From assembly GCA_947447975.1 (NCBI GenBank), contig CANFLU010000016.1, forward strand, positions 1 to 53,075: a stretch of DNA of 53,075 bases, in the 5' to 3' direction. The notes beneath the pieces were generated by a model. The model saw nothing but the letters and a program-made list of their open reading frames with translations, was not told the DNA's origin and did not search any database. Each line of letters begins with the position of its first letter. The stretch's first letter is position 1. Both the position numbers and the translations under genes were made by a program. This document shows, piece by piece, positions 16,913 to 26,199 of the stretch. Origin of the DNA: Comamonadaceae bacterium (GTDB lineage Bacteria > Pseudomonadota > Gammaproteobacteria > Burkholderiales > Burkholderiaceae_C).

Positions 16913-17890
16913 TCAAACATTGACCATTACCAATTTACCCATCACGGCCCGCGAGCCCATGTGGGCATAGGCGGCTTTCAGTTCGGACATGGGCATGGTG
17001 CGGTCGATGACAGGTTTGATCTTGCCTTGGGCATACCACTGGGCGAGTTCGGCCATGGCGGCCATGCTTTTTTGCGGTTCGCGCTTGGTGAAGTCGCCCC
17101 AAAACACGCCCACAATAGATGCGCCTTTGAGCAAGGCGAGGTTCAGGGGAAGGGCAGGGATGGGGCCTGCGGCAAAGCCGATGACCAAGTAGCGTCCGCG
17201 CCAGGCGATGGAGCGAAAAGCTGGTTCGGCAAAGTCGCCTCCTACAGGATCGTAAATCACGTCCGGCCCTTTGCCGCCGGTCATGGTTTTGATGGCTTCG
17301 CGCAGGTTTTCAGTACTGTAGTTGATAGTTTCGTCGGCGCCAATGCCGCGGCACAGCGCGCATTTTTCATCGGTGGAGGCAGCGGCAATAACGCGTGCCC
17401 CGGCGGCTTTGGCGATTTGGATGGCCGAGGTGCCCACGCCGCCAGCTGCGCCCAGTACCAGCACGGTCTCGCCGGCTTTGAGCGCAGCACGGTCCATCAG
17501 CGCGTGGTGCGAGGTCGCGTAAATCATGATGAAGGCGGCTGCGTCCACCATCGGAAAGCCTGGCGGCAGGGGCATGCACAACATAGCCGGGGCAATCGTG
17601 TGGGTTCCAAAGCCGCCCGTGCCACTGAGGCAAGCCACTGCCTGGCCGACTTTCAGGTGTTTGACGCCCTCGCCTACGGCCTCGATAGTGCCGGCGTATT
17701 CCGAACCGGGCACAAAGGGCAAGGGCGGCTTCATCTGGTATTTGTTTTGTACGATCAAGATGTCAGGAAAGTTCAAGCTGGCCGCTTCAATGCGCACCAG
17801 CACTTCACCCGCTTTCGGGCTCGGCGTGGGCAGCTCTTTCCAGGTGAGGGCATCAACACCAATGGGGTTTTCGCAAAGCCAAGCGTGCAT
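16913..17890 (-). CDS. NADPH:quinone oxidoreductase-like MDR protein
   Basis: 325 residues from ATG 17890, preceded on its strand by TTGGAGAAAAACC; longer in-frame starts run into the divergent promoter region. It shows the quinone-reductase order: N-terminal GroES-like fold with ASLNFPDILI, FVPGSEYAGTI and the VKVGQAV-like strand, then the Rossmann loop LGAAGGVGTSAIQIAKAAG about residue 140. No structural or catalytic zinc ligands are seen. It reduces quinones or enones with NADPH. It converges on the lipid cluster and is divergent from surE. Confidence 0.88.
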   Translation of the reverse strand: MHAWLCENPIGVDALTWKELPTPSPKAGEVLVRIEAASLNFPDILIVQNKYQMKPPLPFVPGSEYAGTIEAVGEGVKHLKVGQAVACLSGTGGFGTHTIAPAMLCMPLPPGFPMVDAAAFIMIYATSHHALMDRAALKAGETVLVLGAAGGVGTSAIQIAKAAGARVIAAASTDEKCALCRGIGADETINYSTENLREAIKTMTGGKGPDVIYDPVGGDFAEPAFRSIAWRGRYLVIGFAAGPIPALPLNLALLKGASIVGVFWGDFTKREPQKSMAAMAELAQWYAQGKIKPVIDRTMPMSELKAAYAHMGSRAVMGKLVMVNV

Positions 17891-18039
17891 AGGTTTTTCT
17901 CCAATAAAACGCGGATGATAGAGTGCGGCATCGCGCCGTGAATCACCAGCCTTGTCCCTCGCGCGACGGCAGTCCCTGTCTCGAGGGTAGGCGCCTGCGC
18001 TAACTGCCTGCACCAGGACCGCGCGGACAGACGCGCACC

Positions 18040-18045
18040 TACAAT
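18040..18045 (+). promoter_or_regulatory. -10 element of surE, very close to the start codon
   Basis: TACAAT lies 9 nt before the surE ATG, predicting a transcription start about 2-3 nt before the codon. No Shine-Dalgarno sequence is present in that gap. The -35 region is poor. If used, the surE mRNA would be essentially leaderless. Confidence 0.4.
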
Positions 18046-18054
18046 CACGCATCC

Positions 18055-18816
18055 ATGAAAATACTAATTTCCAATGATGACGGCTACCAAGCGGCGGGAC
18101 TTGTCGCCTTGTACGAAGCCCTTAAAGACGTGGGGCAGGTTGAAGTAATCGCGCCTGAGGTGAATAACAGCGCCAAGTCCAACGCCCTGACCTTGAACGC
18201 GCCTCTGTACGTGCATCGTGCAGCGAACGGCTTTCGCTATGTGAACGGCACACCGGCCGACTGCGTGCATATCGCGCTGTCAGGCTTGCTGGACTACCGC
18301 CCCGACCTGGTGGTCTCGGGCATCAACAATGGCGCCAACATGGGCGACGACACTATCTACTCTGGCACCGTGGGTGCGGCCATGGAGGGCTATCTTTTTG
18401 GCATACCCGCCATCGCGTTTTCCCAGGTAGACAAGGACTGGGTGGAACTGGCCAGTGCTGCGCGCAAAGCCCGGGAGTTGGTGCTATCTATGCAATCGAG
18501 CCAGCTGATCTCCAGCGCGCCGTGGTTGCTCAATGTCAATATTCCCAATCGACCCTATGCGGATATCGGTAACGTCAAGTTGTGCCGCTTGGGTAAACGC
18601 CATGCTGCCGAGCCAGTGATTACCCAAAAAAGCCCGCGTGGCGAGACCATGTACTGGATTGGCGCAGCAGGTCCGGCCAAAGACGAAGCGCCCGGAACCG
18701 ATTTTCATGCCACCCAGCACGGTCACATGGCGATCACACCATTGTCGGTGGATCTGACGGACCACCAAGCCTTGACCTATTGGGCGCAAAGCATGGCGCA
18801 CATGGGCGGCGCATGA
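18055..18816 (+). CDS. surE: 5'/3'-nucleotidase SurE
   Basis: 253 residues, the usual family length. The metal-binding start [11 protein letters not shown] (D8, D9), the [11 protein letters not shown] serine block and the [19 protein letters not shown] loop are all intact. SurE removes phosphate from nucleoside 5'- and 3'-monophosphates and short polyphosphate, and is tied to stationary-phase survival. Its stop overlaps the pcm start (ATGA), the classic surE-pcm arrangement. Confidence 0.96.
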   Translation: MKILISNDDGYQAAGLVALYEALKDVGQVEVIAPEVNNSAKSNALTLNAPLYVHRAANGFRYVNGTPADCVHIALSGLLDYRPDLVVSGINNGANMGDDTIYSGTVGAAMEGYLFGIPAIAFSQVDKDWVELASAARKARELVLSMQSSQLISSAPWLLNVNIPNRPYADIGNVKLCRLGKRHAAEPVITQKSPRGETMYWIGAAGPAKDEAPGTDFHATQHGHMAITPLSVDLTDHQALTYWAQSMAHMGGA

Positions 18817-19583
18817 AAGACCGGCCTAGCTTTCCGGCCCGTATGCCGGCTAGCGTTCCGGCAAAAAAAACCAAACTGGGCGGCCTACCTAATGCGCCCC
18901 AAGGTCTGGGCATGGATTCGGGTGCAGTGCGCAGGCGTATGGTGGAAAAGCTGACGGCGCAGGGCTTGCGTGATCCTTTAGTGCAAGCGGCTATGGGCTC
19001 GGTAGAGCGCCACAGGTTTGTCGATAGTGGTTTGGCCAACCAGGCCTATGAGGACACCAGCTTGCCAATCGGCTTGGGTCAGACCATTTCCAAGCCTAGC
19101 GTCGTGGCACGCATGATTGAACTGTTGCGCAAAGGCGTGGATGGCCGCCTGGGCCGGGTGCTGGAGATTGGCACGGGTTGTGGCTACCAGGCGGCGGTAC
19201 TCAGCCATCTGGCCACCGAGGTCTACAGCATAGAGCGTCTGCGTGGTCTGCATGACAAGGCACGCCTTAACTTACGCCCCTTGCGCCTGAGCAGCGTCCA
19301 TTTGCTTTTCGGTGACGGCATGCTGGGCTACCCGGCCGGTGCGCCTTATGCGGCCATCATCGCGGCGGCCGGCGGCGAAGCGATTCCTCAGGCTTGGATT
19401 GAGCAGCTGGCCGTGGGCGGACGCTTAATTGCGCCGGTGCTAGGTACCTCTGCGCCTGCTGGCGCGAAAGCGGGGTCTGCCAATGGGCAGTCGCTGGTGC
19501 TGCTTGAAAAAACCCCCCAGGGCGTGCGCCAGACGGTGTTAGAGGCCGTCCACTTTGTGCCCTTAAAATCGGGTTTGGCTTGA
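18813..19583 (+). CDS. pcm: Protein-L-isoaspartate O-methyltransferase
   Basis: 256 residues from ATG 18813, which overlaps the surE stop. A 45-residue basic, proline-rich N-terminal extension precedes the enzyme core. The core has [15 protein letters not shown] at about residue 80, the SAM motif [15 protein letters not shown] at about 112-126, and the family's [15 protein letters not shown] post-motif. It methylates isoaspartyl residues in aged proteins with SAM, starting their repair. Coupled to surE and followed by nlpD 21 nt later. Confidence 0.95.
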   Translation: MKDRPSFPARMPASVPAKKTKLGGLPNAPQGLGMDSGAVRRRMVEKLTAQGLRDPLVQAAMGSVERHRFVDSGLANQAYEDTSLPIGLGQTISKPSVVARMIELLRKGVDGRLGRVLEIGTGCGYQAAVLSHLATEVYSIERLRGLHDKARLNLRPLRLSSVHLLFGDGMLGYPAGAPYAAIIAAAGGEAIPQAWIEQLAVGGRLIAPVLGTSAPAGAKAGSANGQSLVLLEKTPQGVRQTVLEAVHFVPLKSGLA

Positions 19584-19604
19584 TATTAGAAAGGGAGGAA
19601 AATT

Positions 19605-20573
19605 ATGAAATTCAAAGACTTAAATAATAAAGTTAAAGTATTTAATTGGTTATTGTTGGCGTTTGGATTGGCGCTTTTATCTGCCTGCGGCAGCAAGCAG
19701 TTGCAACCCGCCCCGGTGGAGGACCGCAACGCGCCAGTGAGCGCCAAAAATCCGGTGCAGAGCACGGAGTCCGCTCCTGCCCCAAAGGCCAGCAATACAG
19801 GCACGCGGACGGCCGAGCAATCAGGCTCACACCAGGCGCCAGCCATTACGCCTGGCACAGAAAACGCGGGCAAGCCCGGTTACTACACCGTCAAGCAAGG
19901 TGACACGCTGGTGCGTATCGGTTTGGAGGCAGGGCAAAACTACCGCGATATTGCGCGCTGGAACGCCTTGGAAAACCCTAACCGTATCGAGACCGGGCAA
20001 GTACTGCGCATCATTGCGCCAGGCACACAAGAAGAAGGTGCGGTCAGTCGACCGGTGGTGGTGTCCAAATCCTCGGCCGTAGCGCTGCCACCGGCAGGCA
20101 AGCCCGCGCAGGCAGCCAGCGCACCTGGCACTGTGGCGCCTGCGCCGGCCGCCGCGCCCAGCGCGCCCGCATCGGTAGCTGCGCCGGCAACGGTGGTAGA
20201 GGACGATGTTTCTTTTATCTGGCCGGTGCGTGGTGACATCGTGGCGAGCTTTGACGAAGCCAAAAACCGCAAAGGTCTGGACATCGGTGGCATCGCAGGC
20301 ACGCCTATTTTGGCCGCTGCCGACGGCAAAGTGGTATACGCCGGCTCGGGCTTGCGAGGCTACGGCAACCTGATCATTGTCAAACACAGCGCCACCTACC
20401 TCACTGCCTATGCCCACAACCAGACGCTATCGGTTAAGGAGGAGCAGTTGGTCAAGCAGGGCCAGAAAATTGCCGAAATGGGCAATAGCGATGCCGACCA
20501 GGTAAAGCTGCATTTTGAAGTGCGCAAAATGGGTAAGCCGGTAGATCCGACCAAATACCTGCCGATTCGCTGA
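19605..20573 (+). CDS. nlpD: LysM/M23 lipoprotein NlpD, probable amidase activator
   Basis: 322 residues after a strong AGGGAGG site. A lipobox LLSAC places the lipidated cysteine at residue 28. Then come a low-complexity Pro/Ala linker, a LysM domain (YYTVKQGDTLVRIG, about 97-142), a second Ala/Pro linker, and a C-terminal LytM/M23 domain (about 205-322). The M23 active site is degenerate: the first metal-binding His is absent (KGLDIGG), although LHFEVR survives. As in E. coli NlpD, it is therefore likely not a peptidase but an outer-membrane activator of AmiC-type amidases at division. The first 15 codons are unusually AT-rich, which keeps the start site unstructured. In many proteobacteria rpoS follows; here rlmD does. 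Confidence 0.93.
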   Translation: MKFKDLNNKVKVFNWLLLAFGLALLSACGSKQLQPAPVEDRNAPVSAKNPVQSTESAPAPKASNTGTRTAEQSGSHQAPAITPGTENAGKPGYYTVKQGDTLVRIGLEAGQNYRDIARWNALENPNRIETGQVLRIIAPGTQEEGAVSRPVVVSKSSAVALPPAGKPAQAASAPGTVAPAPAAAPSAPASVAAPATVVEDDVSFIWPVRGDIVASFDEAKNRKGLDIGGIAGTPILAAADGKVVYAGSGLRGYGNLIIVKHSATYLTAYAHNQTLSVKEEQLVKQGQKIAEMGNSDADQVKLHFEVRKMGKPVDPTKYLPIR

Positions 20574-20614
20574 TACAAGGCTGGCCCGTACCGCTGCTTA
20601 CCCCTGAAAATTAG

Positions 20615-22153
20615 ATGTCTGACACTAAGGCGCTTGCGCCCAGTCCCGCTACCCCCAAGCATGCCGCGCCAAAGGCGGGTGCCGCGCGCACGCAGGTGCT
20701 GGACCCGGCGCAGATTGCCGCAGCCCTAGGTTTGCAAGAACATTTGACGGTACTAAGCCTGGACCTGGAGGGCCAGGGCGTAGCGCACCGCGCCGATGGC
20801 AAGGTCGTATTTATTGATGGTGCTTTGCCCTACGAAGTGGTCAGCGCACGCATCCATCGTAGCAAGACGAGTTTTGATAAAGGCACGCTCACCGAAGTGC
20901 ACCGAGAGTCCTCGCAAAGGGTGGTGCCGCACTGTCCGCATTTTGGTCTGCACGAAGGCGCTTGCGGAGGCTGCAAAATGCAGCATTTGCATCCCGCGGC
21001 GCAAGTGGCTGTGAAACAAAGGGCGTTGGAAGACCAATTTCGTCACATCGGCAAATTGCGTCCCGATCGCATCCTGCGTGCTATTGAAGGGCCGGCATGG
21101 GCCTATCGCTACCGTGCCCGATTGTCGGTGCGCTTCGTGCGTAAAAAAGGCGCAGTATTGATTGGTTTTCACGAGCGCAAAAGCCATTTTGTCGCCGATA
21201 TGAAGCATTGCCCGGTGCTACCACAGCATGTCAGTGACATGCTTGTGCCATTGCGTGAATTGATTGCGTCCATGGATGCGGTGCAGCATATTCCTCAAAT
21301 TGAGTTGGCCATTGGTGACCGCGGTGGCCCGAGCACGACCCAAGGACAGGGCGATGTTACGGCGCTAGTGTTGCGCCATTTACTGCCGCTAAGCGATACG
21401 GACCGAGAGAGATTACGCGCTTTTGCGTTGCCACGTCCCGGTTTGCAATGGTGGTTGCAAGCCAAGGGCCCGGACACCATCACTTTATTGGATCCTGCCG
21501 ATGAGGTTCGCACCGGTACGCTGGCTTACAGCTTGCCCGATTTCGGCATCACCATGCCATTTCGTCCCACGGATTTCACCCAGGTTAATCCCCATATCAA
21601 CCAAGTATTGGTAGCGCGCGCGCTGTCCTTGCTGGCGGTACAAAAAAACGAGCGGGTGATAGATTGGTTTTGTGGTTTGGGCAATTTCACGCTGCCTTTA
21701 GCGACACAGGCGCGCGAAGTGCTGGGGATAGAGGGCGCAGAGTCTTTGGTGGCGCGGTCGCGCGATAACTACCGCATGAATCAGGCTGCTCGGGCGTCCT
21801 TGGCTGCGCTCGCACCGACCAACTTTTCGGTTCGCAATTTGTTTGAATTAGACAGCGCCGGTTTGCGAGCCGAGGGTGTGGCAGACAAATGGTTGGTGGA
21901 CCCTCCGCGCGAAGGCGCGTTTGCCCTCGTTCAGGCTTTGGTCGCGCTCATGCAGCAAGCGCCGCATGCCGACGGATGGCAGCCCCCGCAACGGATTGTT
22001 TATGTCAGTTGCAACCCCGCCACCTTGGCGCGCGATGCGGCTGTCTTGGTGAGCGAGGGCGGCTATCGCTGTACGGCGGCGGGTGTGGTCAACATGTTTG
22101 CCCATACCGCACACGTCGAAAGCATTGCGGTGTTTGATTGGGCGCGCCCTTGA
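20615..22153 (+). CDS. rlmD: 23S rRNA (uracil-1939-C5)-methyltransferase RlmD
   Basis: 512 residues, somewhat longer than E. coli RlmD because of an N-terminal Ala/Pro leader of about 40 residues. A TRAM-like beta segment follows, then the [4Fe-4S] cysteines in [14 protein letters not shown] and HCPVLP. The C-terminal half is a Rossmann methyltransferase with [12 protein letters not shown] and the DPPREGAF motif, and the catalytic cysteine in [11 protein letters not shown]. It methylates U1939 of 23S rRNA with SAM. Starts 41 nt after nlpD; the usual intervening rpoS is absent. Confidence 0.94.
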   Translation: MSDTKALAPSPATPKHAAPKAGAARTQVLDPAQIAAALGLQEHLTVLSLDLEGQGVAHRADGKVVFIDGALPYEVVSARIHRSKTSFDKGTLTEVHRESSQRVVPHCPHFGLHEGACGGCKMQHLHPAAQVAVKQRALEDQFRHIGKLRPDRILRAIEGPAWAYRYRARLSVRFVRKKGAVLIGFHERKSHFVADMKHCPVLPQHVSDMLVPLRELIASMDAVQHIPQIELAIGDRGGPSTTQGQGDVTALVLRHLLPLSDTDRERLRAFALPRPGLQWWLQAKGPDTITLLDPADEVRTGTLAYSLPDFGITMPFRPTDFTQVNPHINQVLVARALSLLAVQKNERVIDWFCGLGNFTLPLATQAREVLGIEGAESLVARSRDNYRMNQAARASLAALAPTNFSVRNLFELDSAGLRAEGVADKWLVDPPREGAFALVQALVALMQQAPHADGWQPPQRIVYVSCNPATLARDAAVLVSEGGYRCTAAGVVNMFAHTAHVESIAVFDWARP

Positions 22154-22160
22154 GCGCTTG

Positions 22161-23861
22161 TTAGCGCCGCTGCAATACCAACACCCGAACATTGCGGTCC
22201 GCCGGATGTACCACCAGGGCTTTGGCAGACCATTGTCCCAGGTCGATGTGGGCCGGTATGGATTCATCGGGCCCCGGCGGTATGAGCATCCAGGGGCAGT
22301 CATCCCGCAACGTAGGAGCACTGATTGGCAAGTTTGCGATCCAGCGCAGGGCTGCAATTTCGCCAATATTTAATTGTTCGCCGCGCACACATCCCGGCGC
22401 GCTGACCTGTTTGGCCACCAAGGATGCCCAACGATCATAGTTTTGTGTGTAATCGAACAGCGAAATGCCCATGCTCATCATGAGCGTCCAGCACCAGGCG
22501 ATGCCACCTGCGGGCAGCACCAGGCTGCGCCAGAGTTCACCTCGGTGACGCCCTACACGCCAGTGCACCAGCCGGCCCCAGGCCACGGTAGCGATACAGG
22601 CAACGCACAAAGCCAGCCACGAAAATTGCGCCTCAAAGTCCGGCGCTAGCCGCGCAATATTGGTCGCTGGATTGGCCGGGATGCCTGTAAGCATGGCAAT
22701 AAAGTGCACCCACAACACCAGGCCCCAGCCTGTGAAAAATAAGAGCGTGAACCAGTCGATGAGCGAAGCCACTTGGCGCTTAAGCGTAGGCAAGGCAAAG
22801 GCCGCCAAACTCGATATCGCGGGCAGTGCTAGCAACAAGGTGTGTTCAGAAGAATTCATGCACCAGCTTGCGATTAACACGGTAATGAGCACCAGCAGCG
22901 GAAGCGCAAGATGGCGGCTGGCATGCAGGCTCCAGAGCTGGCGGCGCCAAACCCATAGCGTCCACAAGGCAAGCGGCCAGGCCGGCCAAAGAAACCAGAG
23001 CAGCAATTCGCTATAGCCTTGCCACGGAGAAGCGAGGTGCAATGGGGCATCTAGTTTCCAGCGCCACAAGTCCAGCGCACTGGCTATGGCTCCACAGGCC
23101 AGTGTGCTCACCAGCAAGACCAGAATTCCCGCCTTACCCCGGTACAGGCTTGGCGTGTGGTCCACGGTCAAAAATAACTGGGATAACTCAAAAGCCATGG
23201 CCCCGAGTCCAAAAATCACGGCTAAAGATGGCGCACCGCTGATACACAGACCCAGCAAACTCAGGAGGATGGCACTGCATGCTCGTTGCGGTCGCCAGGG
23301 CAGGGCGCTGACGCCACTGAGAAATAGGGCGACGAAGGCAAGCTGAATAAGCTCCGGCGAAGTTTCATGCGCCATAGGTGCCAGGCCCAGGCAGGCGATG
23401 AACGCGAGTAAGCCGCCATCGGCGATGGAACGCGCATAGTCAGTGGACTTAGCCTCCCCGCCAAAGGCAAATGCGACGGGCTGCGCCCGGGGGCTTCGCG
23501 CCAGGTAGTAGGTGCCATACCAATGTGCTGCCATGGCCGCGGCCAGCGCCAAAATAAAGGGGATACGTGCCAAGGACTGTGCTTGGAGACCGTTGCCGCC
23601 CCATTGCAACATCCACGCCCCTAGCCAGTAAGGTAACAGCGCACCCTGCTCTGACGCGATGCCGGCCAACGTCGGATGCCACCAATCCGAATACCCCCAG
23701 GCCAGCTCGGCCATATAGCCCAATGCGCCCATGTCCGCGAATTTCCAACCGCTGCGGCCGACAAACCCTGCCAGTACGTATACCAAGCATAAGCACAGCA
23801 AAGCCAAGCGTGGCAGTCGCGCAGCGCCAGCTTGGGTCACGATGGCAGGGGTTGTGTTCAA
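22161..23861 (-). CDS. Polytopic membrane protein, possible ArnT/PMT-type glycosyltransferase
   Basis: 566 residues with about 11-12 hydrophobic segments from the N-terminus to about residue 485, then a soluble C-terminal tail of about 80 residues. The first loop after helix 1 has WKFADMGALGYMAELAWGYSDWWHP spread over residues 39-65. Its acidic residue, followed by the HP pair, recalls the catalytic periplasmic loop of GT-C fold enzymes (PMT/ArnT family). No full motif is convincing, so a glycosyltransferase role is only suggested. Its stop is 7 nt from the rlmD stop (convergent). A terminator separates it from rpmE2, so it needs its own promoter in the 23862-23942 gap. Confidence 0.7.
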   Translation of the reverse strand: MNTTPAIVTQAGAARLPRLALLCLCLVYVLAGFVGRSGWKFADMGALGYMAELAWGYSDWWHPTLAGIASEQGALLPYWLGAWMLQWGGNGLQAQSLARIPFILALAAAMAAHWYGTYYLARSPRAQPVAFAFGGEAKSTDYARSIADGGLLAFIACLGLAPMAHETSPELIQLAFVALFLSGVSALPWRPQRACSAILLSLLGLCISGAPSLAVIFGLGAMAFELSQLFLTVDHTPSLYRGKAGILVLLVSTLACGAIASALDLWRWKLDAPLHLASPWQGYSELLLWFLWPAWPLALWTLWVWRRQLWSLHASRHLALPLLVLITVLIASWCMNSSEHTLLLALPAISSLAAFALPTLKRQVASLIDWFTLLFFTGWGLVLWVHFIAMLTGIPANPATNIARLAPDFEAQFSWLALCVACIATVAWGRLVHWRVGRHRGELWRSLVLPAGGIAWCWTLMMSMGISLFDYTQNYDRWASLVAKQVSAPGCVRGEQLNIGEIAALRWIANLPISAPTLRDDCPWMLIPPGPDESIPAHIDLGQWSAKALVVHPADRNVRVLVLQRR

Positions 23862-23879
23862 AGCGTCGATACAGGAAAC

Positions 23880-23910
23880 AAAAAAGGCAGCACGGATCGC
23901 CGGGCTGCCT
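23880..23910 (-). terminator. Rho-independent terminator of rpmE2
   Basis: Read on the minus strand, AGGCAGC (23910-23904) pairs with GCTGCCT (23891-23885), a 12-nt loop between, followed by six T residues (to 23880). It ends the L31 transcript 32 nt after the stop codon. Confidence 0.85.
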
Positions 23911-23942
23911 TGGATTGTGCGTCAGGCTTGCGCCTGCGACAT

Positions 23943-24200
23943 TTATTTGGCTGCGGTTTTGCCGAAACGATTGCGGAATTTCTCCACGCGACCGCCCATG
24001 TTGTCGACGGATTTTTGGGTTCCGGTGTAGAAGGGGTGCGATTCGCTGGAGGTATCAAGTTTGTACAGCGGCAGTTCGCGGCCGTCTTCCATCTTGATCA
24101 TTTCCTTGGTGTTAGCACAAGAGCGCGTCACGAATTTGAAATTGTTGGACAAGTCCATAAAACAAACGTCGCGGTAATTGGGGTGAATGCCAGCTTTCAT
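23943..24200 (-). CDS. rpmE2: 50S ribosomal protein L31 type B (zinc-free paralogue)
   Basis: 85 residues, [14 protein letters not shown] start and the [10 protein letters not shown] family motif. The two cysteines (C13 and C28) are isolated, so the CxxC zinc ribbon of type A L31 is absent; with the extra length this marks the type B (YkgM-like) form. In many bacteria type B replaces type A when zinc is scarce and is Zur-repressed; in Burkholderiales it is often the only L31. I see no clear Zur box upstream, which favours constitutive use here. Single gene, ending in its own terminator. Confidence 0.95.
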   Translation of the reverse strand: MKAGIHPNYRDVCFMDLSNNFKFVTRSCANTKEMIKMEDGRELPLYKLDTSSESHPFYTGTQKSVDNMGGRVEKFRNRFGKTAAK

Positions 24201-24413
24201 AATCGATCCATCAGGTGCGGTAGCCGCCTAGGGGCCCTCGGGCAAACGACTGCCCAATCCAAAGCCCGCAGTACTTGCCGCGGAAAACCCCGGATTCTAG
24301 CCTAGAAAGACGGCATAGGCCCTTGCGCGGTGCGTAAGGGTTCAGCAAATTGCAAAACGGTGCGCGCCTCCCCTGTTTTGCCGGTTTCTAATTCGAATTT
24401 TCCGTAAGCCGCC

Positions 24414-25505
24414 TTAGGCCCCGACCAAGGCCGCCGCTTTGACCTGCGCCCAGGCGGGCATACCGGCTTGTAAACCCAGTGCATGGGCGGCACGCGCCGT
24501 GATGCGAGCCCACAGCACGGTTGCCTGGGCATCGCCGCACGAAAGCCGCACCAGGCATTGCGAGGGATGGGTATCGGCCATCATGTCCAACACCCGAACC
24601 GGCAGTAGATTTTGAATACTGCTGACTGGTGGCTGGCCGATCGCCAAGCTGATATCACGCGCCAGCACGCGAATGCGAACCGACGCACCGAGTGCCAAGG
24701 GCTTGTCTTTAACCCACAGACTGCCCCCGGGAAAGACCACGCGCATCAAATGCCAGGCCGGGTCAAATTCTTGGACCGTGGCGTGGAGCAATACACCCCT
24801 GTCTTCGCCGCTAGCCGCTCCAGCGGCGCTGCGGCCCAAAACCTCGGCCACCGGGCCACAATCGGCCAGTTTGCCCTTTTCCAGCACCAACAGATGGTCA
24901 GCCAGGCGCACCACTTCGTCCAGGGCATGCGTCACGTAGAGCATGGGGATGTGCACTTCGTCGCGCAATCGCTCTAGCCAGGGCAAGATGTCCTGGCGCC
25001 GGGACGCATCAAGCGCTGCCAGCGGTTCGTCTAGCAGCAATACGCGCGGTTGCAGGGCTAATGCACTGGCAATGGCGACGCGTTGGCGTTCGCCGCCCGA
25101 CAGTTGCTGAACGCGCCGCTGCAGTAAAGAGCCGATGCCTAGCAGTTCGATAGCATCTTGCAGATGGCGCTGCCCGGTCTGCTGCTTAGCGCTGCGGCGC
25201 AGTCCGAACTGAAGATTGCCTTGCACCGTGAGGTGTTCAAACAGGCTCGCCTCCTGGAACACATAGCCCAGCGGCCTGCGCCAGGTGGGCATAAAGGTTT
25301 CAGCATCTTGCCAAACCTGGTCCCCCATGCGGACCCAACCATGGGCGGGGCGTTCTAGACCCGCCACGCAGCGGAGCAAACTGGTTTTGCCAGAGCCTGA
25401 TGCACCAAAAACTGCAGTGATACCCTTCGGTGGAAGGGAGATATCCACCTCCAGTTCAAAGGCTGGGCGCTGTAGTCGCAGCTTGATTTGGTTGTCGGTG
25501 GGCAC
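24414..25505 (-). CDS. modC: Molybdate ABC transporter ATP-binding protein ModC
   Basis: 363 residues from GTG 25505, two bases after the modB stop; in-frame starts further upstream lie inside modB. Walker A GASGSGKTS (about residues 31-39), signature LSGGERQRVAIA, Walker B VLLLDEPLAALD and switch histidine in VTHALDEVVRL are all canonical. The C-terminal third (from about 235) is a Mop/TOBE domain (LLPVRVLDMMA, RLSCGDAQATVLW) that senses oxyanion, as in ModC. Drives import of molybdate, which feeds the molybdopterin genes near 45 kb. Confidence 0.94.
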   Translation of the reverse strand: MPTDNQIKLRLQRPAFELEVDISLPPKGITAVFGASGSGKTSLLRCVAGLERPAHGWVRMGDQVWQDAETFMPTWRRPLGYVFQEASLFEHLTVQGNLQFGLRRSAKQQTGQRHLQDAIELLGIGSLLQRRVQQLSGGERQRVAIASALALQPRVLLLDEPLAALDASRRQDILPWLERLRDEVHIPMLYVTHALDEVVRLADHLLVLEKGKLADCGPVAEVLGRSAAGAASGEDRGVLLHATVQEFDPAWHLMRVVFPGGSLWVKDKPLALGASVRIRVLARDISLAIGQPPVSSIQNLLPVRVLDMMADTHPSQCLVRLSCGDAQATVLWARITARAAHALGLQAGMPAWAQVKAAALVGA

Positions 25506-25507
25506 GC

Positions 25508-26188
25508 TTACGTTCCCACGCGTATACCGCGTTTTTGCAGTAAGTTTAGGCACAGTAGCACGGCGAATGAAAAGGCCAGCATGCCAGCGGCCAGGGTATG
25601 CGCTTGGGTGTAAGCCATGGCCTCGACATGGCCATAGATTTGTGTGGAGAGCACCTGTGTTTGGCCGGGTATGTTGCCCCCCATCATCAGCACCATCCCG
25701 AATTCGCCAATGGTGTGTGCGAAGCTGAGCACGGCGGCGCTCACAAAGCCCGGCCATGCAAGTGGCATGGTGACGCTGAAAAATGTGTCGATCGGTGAGG
25801 CGCGCAAGGTGGCCGCCAGCTCCAATGGCCGATCGCCCATGCTTTGAAAAGCATGCATCAGCGGTTGCACCGCAAAAGGAAGCGAGTAGACCACCGAGCC
25901 GACGACCAATCCGGCAAAGCTAAAGGGCAGGGTACCTAGGCCTAATAGCAACGTCATCCGCCCTAAGGGCCCTTCCGGCCCCATCGTCACCAGCAGATAA
26001 AACCCCAAGACGGTTGGTGGAAGCACCAGTGGCAGGGACGTCAGTGCAGCCACCGGTGCGCGCCAGACGGATCGGCTACGTGCCAGCCACCAGGCCAGTG
26101 GGCTGGCCAACAGCAGCAAAACTAGCGTACTTACGGTCGCCAGACGCAGTGTCAGGCCAATAGCAGTCCAGTCTTGCGCAGATAGCAT
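25508..26188 (-). CDS. modB: Molybdate ABC transporter permease ModB
   Basis: 226 residues with five hydrophobic helices. Family landmarks: [24 protein letters not shown] split over helix 1-2, [16 protein letters not shown], and the ATPase-docking EAA loop [26 protein letters not shown] near residue 150. Forms the channel dimer of the molybdate importer with ModC and ModA. Starts 11 nt after modA and is immediately followed by modC. Confidence 0.95.
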   Translation of the reverse strand: MLSAQDWTAIGLTLRLATVSTLVLLLLASPLAWWLARSRSVWRAPVAALTSLPLVLPPTVLGFYLLVTMGPEGPLGRMTLLLGLGTLPFSFAGLVVGSVVYSLPFAVQPLMHAFQSMGDRPLELAATLRASPIDTFFSVTMPLAWPGFVSAAVLSFAHTIGEFGMVLMMGGNIPGQTQVLSTQIYGHVEAMAYTQAHTLAAGMLAFSFAVLLCLNLLQKRGIRVGT

Positions 26189-26199
26189 GGCGGGGGTTT

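Noticed and set aside
16826..17941. A 371-codon plus-strand frame opposite the quinone oxidoreductase
   Set aside because: It is a shadow of a clear MDR enzyme on the minus strand; its Gly/His/Phe-rich sequence shows no domain.
23567..24305. Plus-strand frames across the rpmE2 region
   Set aside because: They overlap the convincing L31 gene and its terminator on the other strand and lack ribosome sites.
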